Shown here: positions 47,851 to 56,818 of the stretch, one piece after another
Layout of the letters: the number at the start of each line of letters is the position of its first letter
How positions within the stretch are numbered: position 1 is the stretch's first letter
DNA from: Bacteroidota bacterium
Lineage (GTDB): Bacteria; Bacteroidota; Bacteroidia; AKYH767-A; OLB10
Assembly (NCBI GenBank): GCA_016699635.1
Contig: CP064983.1
Span: 372,001 to 436,000, forward strand
DNA: 64,000 bases
Direction of reading: 5' to 3'
The notes under the pieces: model-generated
Database searches by the model: none
What the model was told of the DNA's origin: nothing
Seen by the model: only the letters and a program-made list of their open reading frames with translations
Translations under genes and position numbers: made by a program

Positions 47851-48417
47851 TTATTCGCTAAATTTAATTTTCCACATTCCTCTTAAATCACCTTGGCTAT
47901 ATCCTACTGCCTTGTCATCCGGGTATTTTTCATTTATCAGCGCTAAAGTTTTTGATTCAATTTCTGCACTACTACCATGACATTTTAAGCAAGTGGGCAT
48001 TCCGGTTTTAATAGGCTTGTAATACACTATATCTCCGGAAGCTTGTTGTTCGATAAAGCTAGATGAAGAGCTTTTTATTTTTTGCCATGCCAGACTATCT
48101 TCCAACGTTTTAATTGCATTATCGGGATTTCTGTTCTTATCGCTCAATCGCTGAATTTGAACATGATATAATGCAGAAACAGAGTCTGTAATTGGTATGG
48201 CATTCATATTGCAGAAGCCGATTGCAAATTCCGTACCACCATGATTTATCGCATTGGCAACATGCTTCAACAAGATACCTTGCATAAAATCAGATATACT
48301 GTCTCCTTTGATTATATACTCCTTCTCTTGTTGCTCTGTAAGTTTTTGTTTTTGTCCGATTTGACAGGAGCCGAATACAACAGTTAGTAGTAATAAAACA
48401 ATAATTCCCTTTTGCAT
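47851..48417 (-). CDS. DUF3365 haem-binding lipoprotein (Tll0287-like)
   Basis: 188 aa. Lipobox at the N-terminus (LLLTVVFGSC) predicts a lipoprotein. The domain carries the haem c motif TCLKCHG near residue 145, with GFCNMNAIPITDSVSALYHV upstream, typical of the DUF3365/Tll0287 family. It is probably anchored in the periplasm and may sense or transfer electrons. Start overlaps the upstream gene's stop by one base, so they share an operon with DUF6132 to the left. Confidence 0.85.
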   Translation of the reverse strand: MQKGIIVLLLLTVVFGSCQIGQKQKLTEQQEKEYIIKGDSISDFMQGILLKHVANAINHGGTEFAIGFCNMNAIPITDSVSALYHVQIQRLSDKNRNPDNAIKTLEDSLAWQKIKSSSSSFIEQQASGDIVYYKPIKTGMPTCLKCHGSSAEIESKTLALINEKYPDDKAVGYSQGDLRGMWKIKFSE

Positions 48418-48647
48418 TACTTATATTTTTCTGAATTTTCAATTTGTGATTTATCAGCGTTATCATCAGGCATCTGACAACTTCCTGCATAACAACAGCC
48501 TGCATTAAAAACTGCCATCATCGCAAATAATACACCCAATGTTGCAAACACCCAACTTTTGTCATGCACACCCTGAATGACAATGAAAACTCCCAAAGCT
48601 AAACGTATTACACGCATCCAATTCCAACCTGAAAAAACCTTATTCAT
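48417..48647 (-). CDS. Small membrane protein (DUF2892/YgaP-like)
   Basis: 76 aa. NWMRVIRLALGVFIVIQGVH and WVFATLGVLFAMMAVFNAGC are two membrane segments, followed by the Cys cluster GCCYAGSC and an acidic tail. This resembles the DUF2892 membrane domain found with rhodaneses (YgaP). A role in sulfur handling is inferred from context. First gene of the three-gene operon ending at 47652. Confidence 0.75.
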   Translation of the reverse strand: MNKVFSGWNWMRVIRLALGVFIVIQGVHDKSWVFATLGVLFAMMAVFNAGCCYAGSCQMPDDNADKSQIENSEKYK

Positions 48648-48742
48648 ACGATTCTAAATTAAATAATTTTTAATTGCATATTACTTCAGTGCTTTCTTAC
48701 ACTAAACTTACATGACATAAGAATTTTAAAAATATAAACTAA

Positions 48743-49369
48743 CTACTTCTTTTGTAATTCTATAAACAGCTCTGTCCCTGCACGGGGAGTAATGCTATTC
48801 AAGCAAGGAATCATCTTTAAATCAAATAACGGATTAAACAATTGCTCATATTCCACTCTGCTTCCTCCAAATGGCGGACCTTCTTTTTCAAACATTATAT
48901 CAAACAATAATCCAACAATTTTTCCTTCAGGATTTAAAACTTCTGACGCTTTTTGAACATATTCTTTACGTTTGTCCGGAGGAATTGCACAAAAAAATGT
49001 TTGTTCAATTAAAATATCGAACTTCTCTTCTATTGTAAAAAAATCAGCACAAAGAGTTCTGATATTTGAATTACCGGCAAACTTTTTCCTTAATATTTCT
49101 ACAGCCTTTGGAGCAATATCAACCAAGGTAATGTTTTTAAAACCTTCACTCACTAAAAATTCTGCTTCATAAGCATTACCACATCCCGGAATAAGAATAG
49201 CAACCTCTTTATCAGAAAATTTACTAAAATATTCTGCTATTGCAGGAGAAGGGTAACCTATATCCCAGCCGGTTTGTTTAGTCTCCCATCTTTCATTCCA
49301 AAAGGACTGTTTTGATGGATCATTAACCTGAGAATCTTTATTTACAGGCGCTGAGTTGCTATTTTGCAT
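48743..49369 (-). CDS. Thiopurine S-methyltransferase-like SAM methyltransferase
   Basis: 208 aa from the ATG at 49369 (MQNSNSAPVNKDSQ). FWNERWETKQTGWDIGYPSP and VAILIPGCGNAYEAEFLVSE (SAM motif I) mark the TPMT family; LIEQTFFCAIPPDKRKEYVQ is also typical. The C-terminus ends TPRAGTELFIELQKK. It methylates thiol, selenium or similar nucleophiles. An ATG at 49414 is in frame but lies inside the rhodanese gene. It overlaps the rhodanese stop by a few bases, so it belongs to that operon. Confidence 0.88.
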   Translation of the reverse strand: MQNSNSAPVNKDSQVNDPSKQSFWNERWETKQTGWDIGYPSPAIAEYFSKFSDKEVAILIPGCGNAYEAEFLVSEGFKNITLVDIAPKAVEILRKKFAGNSNIRTLCADFFTIEEKFDILIEQTFFCAIPPDKRKEYVQKASEVLNPEGKIVGLLFDIMFEKEGPPFGGSRVEYEQLFNPLFDLKMIPCLNSITPRAGTELFIELQKK

Positions 49370-49676
49370 TCTGGATTTTAATAATGTCATTAACGGTACC
49401 ACCATTGATAACATTTACTATTCCATTTTGTTCAAGAATGTTCTTTGCCTGCATGCTGCGCATTCCACTTTTGCAAAACACCACAACATTTGACTTATTT
49501 TTAAACTTAGACAACTGACTTCCTATTTTATCCAACGGAATATTTACTGCGCCCGATGCACTACCACCGGCAAACTCTGCAGGAGTACGCACATCAATAA
49601 GAAATGCTCCTTTCTTAATTGCATCTGTTAGTTGTGTATTTTCCATACCCAACATGTTTTTAATTAGTCCAATCAT
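49359..49676 (-). CDS. Single-domain rhodanese
   Basis: 105 aa. LIDVRTPAEFAGGSASGAVN and the active-site loop VVFCKSGMRSMQAKNIL, with the catalytic Cys. Moves sulfane sulfur between thiols. It lies between the CstB-like fusion and the methyltransferase, same strand. Confidence 0.92.
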   Translation of the reverse strand: MIGLIKNMLGMENTQLTDAIKKGAFLIDVRTPAEFAGGSASGAVNIPLDKIGSQLSKFKNKSNVVVFCKSGMRSMQAKNILEQNGIVNVINGGTVNDIIKIQNAK

Positions 49677-49713
49677 TTTATTTTAATTTAACTGTTAGAA
49701 ATTTACAAAGTCA

Positions 49714-51127
49714 TTAAATAGCACAAGCCATTTGTCGTTCACTGACTGTAGCTTCATTGCTCGCTACCCACTCCTTCATACCACCGGCATAATTCCACAC
49801 ATTCTTAAAGCCATATTTATGAAGCAGAGAAAAAGCAATTGCTGAACGATCTCCTGCCTGACAATGAATAACCACCTGCTTCTTCTTATTAATCATCTTA
49901 AGATTTTGCACTAAGGTTCCAACAAAAATGTGTTCAGCTCCTTCAACATGTCCTGCTTCAAATTCTGTTAAACCACGCACATCAATGATTTGATAGTTGT
50001 CGTTATTTATTGTGCTTTTGAATTTTGCTAAATTAATTACCTCTGATTTTTCCAATTCAATACCTAATGAAGCAACATCAGTTACATAACCAAGCATGTT
50101 ATCCATTCCTATACGCATGAGTTTTCTGGTTAAGTCAACAATAGTTTTATCACCAGCAACTAAAATAAATTGCTGCTGATAATTAAGCAACCATCCCATC
50201 CAGGTTGAGAAAGAATTATTCCCTTGAATATTTAAACTTCCGGGTAAAAAGCCTTCTGCGAATTCAAATTTATTTCTGGTATCAATTACGGTTATACCTT
50301 TGTTGTAAGCAGAAAGAAATTCTTCTTTAGACATCTTAGCATGCTTAGGCACTTCAACTAAAAGTGGACGATTTACTTTATTAAGATGTTTCATCATTGC
50401 AAAATACTTTGGTGGCTCAGGCTGGTCAGCTAAAAGAAAATCAACAAAACCTTGCTCATCGTTACCATATTGAAATGCCCAATTGCGAATTTTTTCATAT
50501 CCTACAGTTGAACTGTGAACGGCACCTAAAGCCTTACCACAAGCCGAGCCTGCACCATGTGCTGACCATACCTGAACATACTCGGGTAATGCTTCAAATT
50601 TTTTCAAAGATTGAAACATTTGTTTGGCACCAATCTCTTTAGTTCCTTTTATTCCTGCTGCTTTCTCCAATAAATCGGGACGGCCAATATCCCCAACAAA
50701 AACAAAGTCACCTGTAAAAACCATAACAGGTTTGTCTGATGCCGGATGATCTGTCAGCAAAAAGCTAATACTTTCCGGAGTATATCGGAGTGTGCATCAC
50801 TTTTAAAGTAAGGTTGCCAACAGTAATTACATCTCCATCACTTACTCCTTCATGATTGAATTCATATTGCCAGTCCTTGCCACCTTCGTCAGATAAATAC
50901 ATCTTTGCTCCTGTAACAGCAGCAAGTTCACGAGAGCCACATAAAAAGTCTGCATGAATGTGTGTTTCTGTAATGTGAGTAATCTTTAAGTTATTTTGTT
51001 TGGCAATTTCAAGATAAATATCAATGTCCCGCTGTGCGTCAATTACAATTGCTTCACCTTTTGCCTGGCAGCCTATGAAATAGCTCCCTTGTGCTAAACT
51101 TTTGTCGTAAACGTGTTGAAAAAACAT
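49714..51127 (-). CDS. Persulfide dioxygenase-rhodanese fusion (CstB-like), one lesion
   Basis: About 471 aa once repaired. MBL-fold dioxygenase: MFFQHVYDKSLAQGSYFIGC, metal motif HITETHIHADFLCGSRELAA, and HTPGHT before the ESISFLLTDHPASDKP segment, then FTGDFVFVGDIGRPDL. Next a rhodanese domain without the catalytic Cys (VIDTRNKFEFAEGFLPGSLN) and a C-terminal active one (HCQAGDRSAIA). This MBL / pseudo-rhodanese / rhodanese order is that of S. aureus CstB, which oxidises persulfides, including bacillithiol persulfide. At about 50785 two bases are missing exactly in the HTPGHT codons, so the metal motif reads HTPIYS and the frame is lost. Unlike the other lesions this is not a homopolymer slip. 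Confidence 0.88.
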
Positions 51128-51167
51128 ATAGTTATAATTTAAATGTTATAGTTGTGCTTGTATTCTG

Positions 51168-51219
51168 AAAGTATCTGAATTCTATAATGCAAAGTAAGTA
51201 ATGATTTTTCAGATACTTT
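51168..51219. repeat. 12-bp perfect inverted repeat
   Basis: AAAGTATCTGAA at 51168-51179 and TTCAGATACTTT at 51208-51219, 28-base gap, between the CstB-like gene start and the OsmC stop. It could be a long-spaced operator, a weak terminator after the OsmC gene or a hairpin in the CstB-like leader. Confidence 0.5.
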
Positions 51220-51234
51220 GTTACTCTTGTTACA

Positions 51235-51666
51235 TTAACTGATTTTTGTTGTCATTATAATTTCTGTCTTCATTGAGTTGGTAACCAAACAACCTGCCTT
51301 TGACTTATCGGCAATGCGTTGTGCTTTTTCAGCATCATTTATATCTTTCAGTTTTACCGTTGGAAATAATTCTGCCTGAGTTATCAAATACTTGCCATCT
51401 ACCATTTCGAGTTTGGCAACTGTGCGACAACTGAAATCTTCCAGTTCTACTTTAAAGTTTGAAGCAATAGCCAAATAAGTTGCCATATAGCAACTGTTGA
51501 TGGCAGCAACAAATAAATGCTCGGGTGACCAAATATTTGGAACACCATTAGGAAACTCCGGTGGTGTGGCACATTCAATTGTTTTGTCGAGAATGGGTGA
51601 TGACAACTCTCCAATTCTACCCTCTTTCCATTGTACATTTACTTCGTAAAAATGTGTTTGAGACAT
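51235..51666 (-). CDS. OsmC family protein (first copy)
   Basis: 143 aa. The two peroxidatic/resolving Cys are visible: LFVAAINSCYMATYLAIASN and DKSKAGCLVTNSMKTEI. OsmC/Ohr proteins reduce organic hydroperoxides using low-molecular-weight or lipoyl thiols. It lies between the CstB-like gene and a second OsmC gene; the pair are not identical. Confidence 0.85.
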   Translation of the reverse strand: MSQTHFYEVNVQWKEGRIGELSSPILDKTIECATPPEFPNGVPNIWSPEHLFVAAINSCYMATYLAIASNFKVELEDFSCRTVAKLEMVDGKYLITQAELFPTVKLKDINDAEKAQRIADKSKAGCLVTNSMKTEIIMTTKIS

Positions 51667-51724
51667 ATCTGTTATTTTTAATTTTAGTGAATAATTTAAA
51701 GTGTAGCTAATCGTTCAAAATGAC

Positions 51725-51768
51725 AGCACAAAAGTGCCTATGCCCGACTGTTTTTACAGTGACATAAG
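51725..51768. promoter_or_regulatory. Hairpins and shared 9-mer upstream of the OsmC gene
   Basis: A GCAC-AAAA-GTGC hairpin (51725-51736), an ACTG-rich hairpin (ACTGTTTTTACAGT, 51747-51760) and TGACATAAG at 51760-51768 lie 60-100 bases before the OsmC ATG. TGACATAAG also lies at 48713-48721, upstream of the DUF2892-DUF3365-DUF6132 operon. A common regulator is possible but unproven. Confidence 0.35.
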
Positions 51769-51853
51769 TTACATTGTAGTTTGTTTTTCGCTAAAATTTA
51801 AATGAGATATATCATGTTTTATTTCAAAACAGATAAACAGAAGACAAATTAAT

Positions 51854-52249
51854 CTAAAATATCTCTGTATTAATCAGAATGGAATTAGTAAGTACTTTAT
51901 GAACTGGACAGACATTGGCAATCTGAAGCAATCGGTTCTTCTGCTCATCTGAAAGATTACCCGAAAATTTAATCTTACGTTGAATAATTGTTTTGTTATT
52001 GGCTTTATCCCAATTAACAGAAATATCAGTATTTACATCAGTAAGAGACCAATCTTTTCTATCGGCATACATCCGCACAGTTATTGAGGTACATGCGCTC
52101 AATGCTGCAGCAATTAACTCAAATGGTGAAAGCCCAAGATTCTTGCCACCGTTTTCTACCGGCTCATCAGCAATTAGAATATTCCCTGATTGCGATTCAA
52201 TTATAACTTTATAATTTTCTTTTCCAATATGTGATTTTACTTTTTCCAT
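51854..52249 (-). CDS. OsmC family protein (second copy)
   Basis: 131 aa. ELIAAALSACTSITVRMYAD and IANVCPVHKVLTNSI hold the two conserved Cys. Shorter than the first copy and separate from it by about 190 bases that contain the regulatory features noted above. Probably another thiol-dependent peroxidase. Confidence 0.85.
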   Translation of the reverse strand: MEKVKSHIGKENYKVIIESQSGNILIADEPVENGGKNLGLSPFELIAAALSACTSITVRMYADRKDWSLTDVNTDISVNWDKANNKTIIQRKIKFSGNLSDEQKNRLLQIANVCPVHKVLTNSILINTEIF

Positions 52250-52342
52250 AAACTAAGTTTTCAAAAATTACTTTTTATTCAAACAAGATTCAACATAAAT
52301 GAACTCTAAAAAAAATCAATTTCAAAATTCAGCCATTCAGGT

Positions 52343-52960
52343 TTACTTCTTTTGAATCTTATAAATAGATGGAAGTTGCCAATTAAACCTTACAGCCACC
52401 AGTCTGAAAACAACAATAAAAGTAATACTAATCATTTCTGTAATCATCTCATTCATCTGCAATCGCATTAAAACAAAATAAACAACTCCCCCTAAAATAC
52501 ATGCAGTAGCATACACTTCCTGTTGAAAAATTAATGGAATATTGTTGAGTAAAATATCGCGAATAACACCACCGAAACATGCAGTGATTGTTCCCAATGC
52601 AATGCAGACAGCAGGATGAAAATCAAGCATTATTCCCTTTTGAATTCCCACAACAGTAAACAAACCTATTCCAAGTGAGTCGAATGTCAGCAGTGTTTTT
52701 TGATAATTACCGATGATGTTAGAAAAGAACATTGATGCAAGCGTACTTAATAACACAATTAAACCATAATTCAAATTATACATCCATGATACAGGTAGTT
52801 GTCCAATTAATACATCGCGCAAAGTACCACCACCTAATGCTGTTATAAAAGCAATTATAAAAACACCGAAGACATCGAGTTTCTTTTCCATAGCAGCAAA
52901 TACACCCGATATACTAAACACAGCTATACCGGCAATATCAATTAGTTTCAGCAGTTCCAA
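52343..52960 (-). CDS. TRIC/UPF0126 family membrane channel
   Basis: 205 aa with seven hydrophobic helices. The duplicated glycine motif FITALGGGTLRDVLIGQLPV and ACFGGVIRDILLNNIPLIF is diagnostic for bacterial TRIC proteins (YadS/YicG group), trimeric cation or glycine-permeable channels. The start is TTG at 52960; no earlier ATG is in frame. Directly downstream (7 bases) of the next gene. Confidence 0.85.
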   Translation of the reverse strand: MELLKLIDIAGIAVFSISGVFAAMEKKLDVFGVFIIAFITALGGGTLRDVLIGQLPVSWMYNLNYGLIVLLSTLASMFFSNIIGNYQKTLLTFDSLGIGLFTVVGIQKGIMLDFHPAVCIALGTITACFGGVIRDILLNNIPLIFQQEVYATACILGGVVYFVLMRLQMNEMITEMISITFIVVFRLVAVRFNWQLPSIYKIQKK

Positions 52961-52967
52961 AAGTGAT

Positions 52968-53273
52968 TTAGTTTACTTTTAATTTTTTAAGAATCTCGTT
53001 CGCAACAGGATCGGAATACACGCCATAACCATTTACCAAAATCCCTTTCAGATGATGTCTTTCTGATGAAATCGCATATATAATTGCATCATCAGCCGGG
53101 TCTGAATCGCCTTCAAAGCGATAGTACAAATCAATCTTAAAATCATCAGGAAGTATCTTAAAGAAATCTTTATCCCCTTCCGCAAAACGCGATTTTAAGT
53201 TAAAATCTTCGGTGTAGCCCATACGTCTTAGTTGCTGCATACGTTCTGATAAAGTTGACTCCGTACTTAACAT
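52968..53273 (-). CDS. Conserved hypothetical protein (small acidic, often called PRPP synthetase-like)
   Basis: 101 aa. TLSERMQQLRRMGYTEDFNL and FKIDLYYRFEGDSDPADDAI are characteristic of a short Bacteroidota family that databases sometimes name 'phosphoribosylpyrophosphate synthetase', but it lacks the PRPP-binding loop and size of real PRPP synthetases. I would treat it as a conserved protein of unknown function. It may share a transcript with the channel gene at 52343. Confidence 0.7.
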   Translation of the reverse strand: MLSTESTLSERMQQLRRMGYTEDFNLKSRFAEGDKDFFKILPDDFKIDLYYRFEGDSDPADDAIIYAISSERHHLKGILVNGYGVYSDPVANEILKKLKVN

Positions 53274-53364
53274 GATAACATAATTTTAAAGATTATAAAA
53301 ATAACTAAAACAAACTACTTATTCAATACCTGATGCAAATACATTTCGCCACCTTCTCGCTTTT

Positions 53365-54030
53365 TTAAAAAACTTCTTTAACAATACGTGCACTATCAAC
53401 ATTCAGTTTATTCAAGTGCTTTTCAACAGCAACCATCATCGGTTCCGGCCCACAGAGATAAATATATCCTGTTGCATCTAAATACTGCCTTAACAAACCT
53501 TCTGTAATATAGCCATATTCAAAACCTTCAAGTTTTTCTTCTGAAAGTATATTTATGAAATATTTGCCAAGTAAATCTTTGAATTTCTTTTCCTGAATAA
53601 TATCAGCACGTGTTTTATTGGCAAACAACAGTTTGTTATTCCCAACGTTACCTTCTTTTTCAAGTTGCTTATAAATTGCAATAAAGGGTGTAATGCCGGC
53701 ACCACCGGCAATAAAAATTCCTTCGCCTTTATAGCCAATAGTCCCAAAAACACCGTGCAAAAGCAATTCATCACCGGGTTTTAAAGAGAGAAGTTGATTG
53801 GTTACACCATTATGCTGTGGATAGGTTTTTATTGTAAACTCTAACTGTTTGTCTGTTGGCAATGAAGTAAAAGTAAATGCTCTTAACTCATTTTCCCATT
53901 TGGGTTTGTTGATTGAAATATCTGCTGCCTGCCCTGCATTATAATTAATATTTTCAGGTTTCTCTGTTGTGATATGAAGTACATCGTGTGTTGCTTTCTC
54001 AATTGCAATTATTTTTAAATGCTCAGCCAT
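53365..54030 (-). CDS. FAD/NAD(P)-binding oxidoreductase (ferredoxin-NADP reductase-like)
   Basis: 221 aa. FAD-binding barrel with RAFTFTSLP (RxxS/T-type FAD motif), then GIFIAGGAGITPFIAIYKQL (NAD(P) pyrophosphate site) and YLCGPEPMMVAVEKHL. No ferredoxin or flavodoxin domain is attached, so it must work with a separate carrier. It could supply electrons to redox proteins of the island; that is inference from position. Confidence 0.88.
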   Translation of the reverse strand: MAEHLKIIAIEKATHDVLHITTEKPENINYNAGQAADISINKPKWENELRAFTFTSLPTDKQLEFTIKTYPQHNGVTNQLLSLKPGDELLLHGVFGTIGYKGEGIFIAGGAGITPFIAIYKQLEKEGNVGNNKLLFANKTRADIIQEKKFKDLLGKYFINILSEEKLEGFEYGYITEGLLRQYLDATGYIYLCGPEPMMVAVEKHLNKLNVDSARIVKEVF

Positions 54031-54146
54031 AACTTTATTTTATTCAGTGGTCATTTTGAATTGTCTATTTTAATGACTTTTTATAATGAGTTAACATAAT
54101 AACCACAAATTTGTTTTCAGAATAAGTATGCAACTATAAACAGAAT

Positions 54147-54163
54147 ATCAACAAAAAGTTGAT
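54147..54163. repeat. 17-base perfect palindrome
   Basis: ATCAACAAAAAGTTGAT (ATCAAC / GTTGAT, 5-base centre) lies in the gap between the reductase and the LuxR-type regulator. It could be an FNR/CRP-like operator or a terminator stem; no T-run follows. Confidence 0.4.
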
Positions 54164-54203
54164 GTTAATACTTTAAGCGTATTAATTGCAAAAAAAATAA
54201 AAA

Positions 54204-54857
54204 CTATATCAGTTTTCCTTTCTTTGCTTTCTCAATCAAGTCAATACGATTGTGTGCCTGTAATTTCTGATAAATATTCTCAATATGTCTTTTAACAGTA
54301 AAGGGTGATATAAATAAACTTTCGGCAATGGCTTTATTGGTCATTCCCCGGCTTAATTGTTCCAAAATTTCTATTTCTCTTACACTTAAAACCACATTAA
54401 TCTCTGTAGATTTAACAGAGGATATTTCAGTAGTCGCTTTTTTCAATAATTGTAATGCTTTAACAGCGATTGATGGTGACATTACAGAACCTCCATTTAA
54501 AGTATCAATAATGGTATCGTATATCTTTTCGCTTTTCGACTCTTTTAAAATATAACTGTCAGCTCCTGCTTTAATGGCATTAAATATATATTCGTCATCA
54601 TCAAAAACTGTTATCATTATAACTTTAACTGAGGGATATTTCTGCTTAATGACAGCGGTGGCTTCGATACCATTCATCTGTGGCATTTCTATATCCATAA
54701 GAACAACATCTAAACTACTATTCTTTTCTAAAAAATCTATCACCTCCTGACCACCTTGTGCAATGCAAACAAGATCAATATCTGAATATCCTGAAAGTTT
54801 TTCTCTTATCGCACGCAATGCATAAATATTATCATCAACAACAGCCACATTTATCAT
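54204..54857 (-). CDS. NarL/FixJ-type response regulator
   Basis: 217 aa from the ATG at 54857 (MINVAVVDDN), which overlaps the kinase stop. The receiver has the acidic pair in VAVVDDN and phospho-Asp in DVVLMDIEMPQMNG; the C-terminal LuxR helix-turn-helix is VREIEILEQLSRGMTNKAIA / ESLFISPFTVKRHIENIYQK. Partner of the histidine kinase directly upstream. Target genes are not evident. Confidence 0.93.
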   Translation of the reverse strand: MINVAVVDDNIYALRAIREKLSGYSDIDLVCIAQGGQEVIDFLEKNSSLDVVLMDIEMPQMNGIEATAVIKQKYPSVKVIMITVFDDDEYIFNAIKAGADSYILKESKSEKIYDTIIDTLNGGSVMSPSIAVKALQLLKKATTEISSVKSTEINVVLSVREIEILEQLSRGMTNKAIAESLFISPFTVKRHIENIYQKLQAHNRIDLIEKAKKGKLI

Positions 54858-56758
54858 AATAAACATTTGATTTTATATTGTGTACCTAAGTCCTCTCCTG
54901 AAACTAAATCAACAGTACCTTTCAGATCTGACACTCTGTTATAAATATTATTCAATCCAAAAGATTTTGTTCTCATTTCATCAACATCAAACCCAACACC
55001 ATTATCGCGAACATCAATAAGCAGTTCATTTTTATTCTGATGAATACTTATTGAAACCTCAGAAGCATGAGAATACTTTATTGCATTGTTTACTATTTCC
55101 TGAATGACTCTGAAAATATTCATTGCCGATTTAGTCTGAATTTGTATGTCATCAGCTATTTCAAAATTAAAATGAAAACGAATTTCTTCTTTAGCCTCAG
55201 CAGCACTATTTATATAATTTGCAATTCTAAATTTCAAATCAGAAACATTAATTGACTTTAAGTTCATCACCCAAAGTGTATTTTTAAGTTCTGTCACTGC
55301 ATTTTCAGAAAATTCCGACACTGTTTCTATTTTAGATTTCAGAGATTCATCAATTGATGTAGTGGATTTTTTGATTCCGTCCAATACAGAATTCACAAAG
55401 GTTAGTTGTGCTCCTAAGCTATCATGTAAGTCGCGTGAAATCTGAAGCCGTTGCTCCTGTGCAACATTTAATGCCTTCTCTTGCAACAAATTATTCTCCA
55501 ATAAAAGTTGCTGGCTTTCAAGTTTTGACTTGACTCGATGATTTCTGAACAACATCAAAACTATTGCCACTACACTCAGCAAAATTAACAACAATACATT
55601 CTTTTGTTTCGCTCTCAGATCGGCTTGCGCAACCTGTAATTTCATTTCAGAAATTTTCTTTTCCTTCTGTTGTGTTTCAAAAAGAGTATTAAACTCAGCA
55701 TACGATTGTTCACTCTTTTCGTTAATCGAATTTGCATATACTTCCTGATACTTTTGATTGACTTCCAATGCCTTTTGCCATTTACCTTGTTTCTGGTATA
55801 GCAATTCATAGACTGTATAAGCTTTCAGTGTATTTATTAATTGTTTGTTTTCTGAAAATATTTTTACTGCATTATCCAAATGTGCTTCAGCAAGGGCATA
55901 ATTCCCATCGTTGGTTTCAACTTCTGCAAGGTTAATCTCTGTATCGGCATTCCATCCCGGATTATTAAAAGGCTTTTCTATTTGTTGATTATTTTTAAAA
56001 TAATATCGTGCTCTTTCAAAACTATCCTGTGCAAGATAACAGCGTGCCAGGTTGTCCTGATACATTACTTTAATAATTTGGTCGCCTAAACTGTCTGCAA
56101 TAGCAATGCCTCGCACATCCAACTTCATTGCTTCTTTTATATTTCCTGTCTGACCTTCAATATTTGCTAAAGTGTGCATTGCATTCAGATAAGACGGCAT
56201 ATATGTATTGCCCCTAAGAATCGAAAATATTTTATTCAATGTTTTTCGTGCATCGTCATAGTCGCCCTTTTCAGCTTGCAACTGTGAAAGGTTAGAATAA
56301 GCCTGTGTAATTTTTAAAGTGTCTTTTAGCTGTTCGCCAATAGCTACAGCCTGATAAAGATTTCGAGAACCTTCCGGAAAATTTCCAATGCTTTTATATG
56401 TTGAACCTAAGCCATAATAAATATAATATGAAAGCGAATCTCTTCCGTTATGTAGCTCCTTGGCTCTTTTAAAATAAACCTCAGCAGTGGTAAAATGTCC
56501 GCTTCTGCGACTAAAATTTGCCTTAACAACCTCCATCATAACAATTACAGAGGGTGTTGTTATAGTTAAACTATCAATGCCTGAAATAATTTTTTGCAGA
56601 CTGTCTGTACGAGAAACTTTCTGAATTACAGTAGCATCAAAAAGCTGAACAATTGATTTCTCATCATTAGTTAATTGTTGTATTGTCTGTTGATCATTAC
56701 TATTCTTACATGAAACAATGAAAATCAGCAAAAAAAATACTACCTTTTTAAAAAACAC
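54854..56758 (-). CDS. TPR-containing sensor histidine kinase (HisKA_3)
   Basis: 634 aa. Lipobox-like start (FLLIFIVSCKNS), then a TPR-rich extracytoplasmic region of about 350 residues (e.g. SYYIYYGLGSTYKSIGNFPE, YSNLSQLQAEKGDYDDARKT), one membrane helix (VLLLILLSVVAIVLMLF), a coiled coil, the dimerisation/phosphoacceptor motif RLQISRDLHDSLGAQLTFVN (His) and HATPase_c (VIQEIVNNAIKYSHASEVSI, DVRDNGVGFDVDEM). It phosphorylates the adjacent NarL-type regulator, whose start it overlaps by four bases. Such TPR kinases are typical of Bacteroidota; the ligand is unknown. Confidence 0.93.
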   Translation of the reverse strand: MFFKKVVFFLLIFIVSCKNSNDQQTIQQLTNDEKSIVQLFDATVIQKVSRTDSLQKIISGIDSLTITTPSVIVMMEVVKANFSRRSGHFTTAEVYFKRAKELHNGRDSLSYYIYYGLGSTYKSIGNFPEGSRNLYQAVAIGEQLKDTLKITQAYSNLSQLQAEKGDYDDARKTLNKIFSILRGNTYMPSYLNAMHTLANIEGQTGNIKEAMKLDVRGIAIADSLGDQIIKVMYQDNLARCYLAQDSFERARYYFKNNQQIEKPFNNPGWNADTEINLAEVETNDGNYALAEAHLDNAVKIFSENKQLINTLKAYTVYELLYQKQGKWQKALEVNQKYQEVYANSINEKSEQSYAEFNTLFETQQKEKKISEMKLQVAQADLRAKQKNVLLLILLSVVAIVLMLFRNHRVKSKLESQQLLLENNLLQEKALNVAQEQRLQISRDLHDSLGAQLTFVNSVLDGIKKSTTSIDESLKSKIETVSEFSENAVTELKNTLWVMNLKSINVSDLKFRIANYINSAAEAKEEIRFHFNFEIADDIQIQTKSAMNIFRVIQEIVNNAIKYSHASEVSISIHQNKNELLIDVRDNGVGFDVDEMRTKSFGLNNIYNRVSDLKGTVDLVSGEDLGTQYKIKCLL

Positions 56759-56818
56759 TGCAACAGAATTAAGATGCTAAAATAACAAACTGTATTAAAC
56801 TAAAAATAATGTTATAAT

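Noticed and set aside
48417..48505. Extra minus-strand frame of 71 codons overlapping the DUF3365 and DUF2892-like genes
   Set aside because: It lies in another frame of two well-supported genes and shows no motif.
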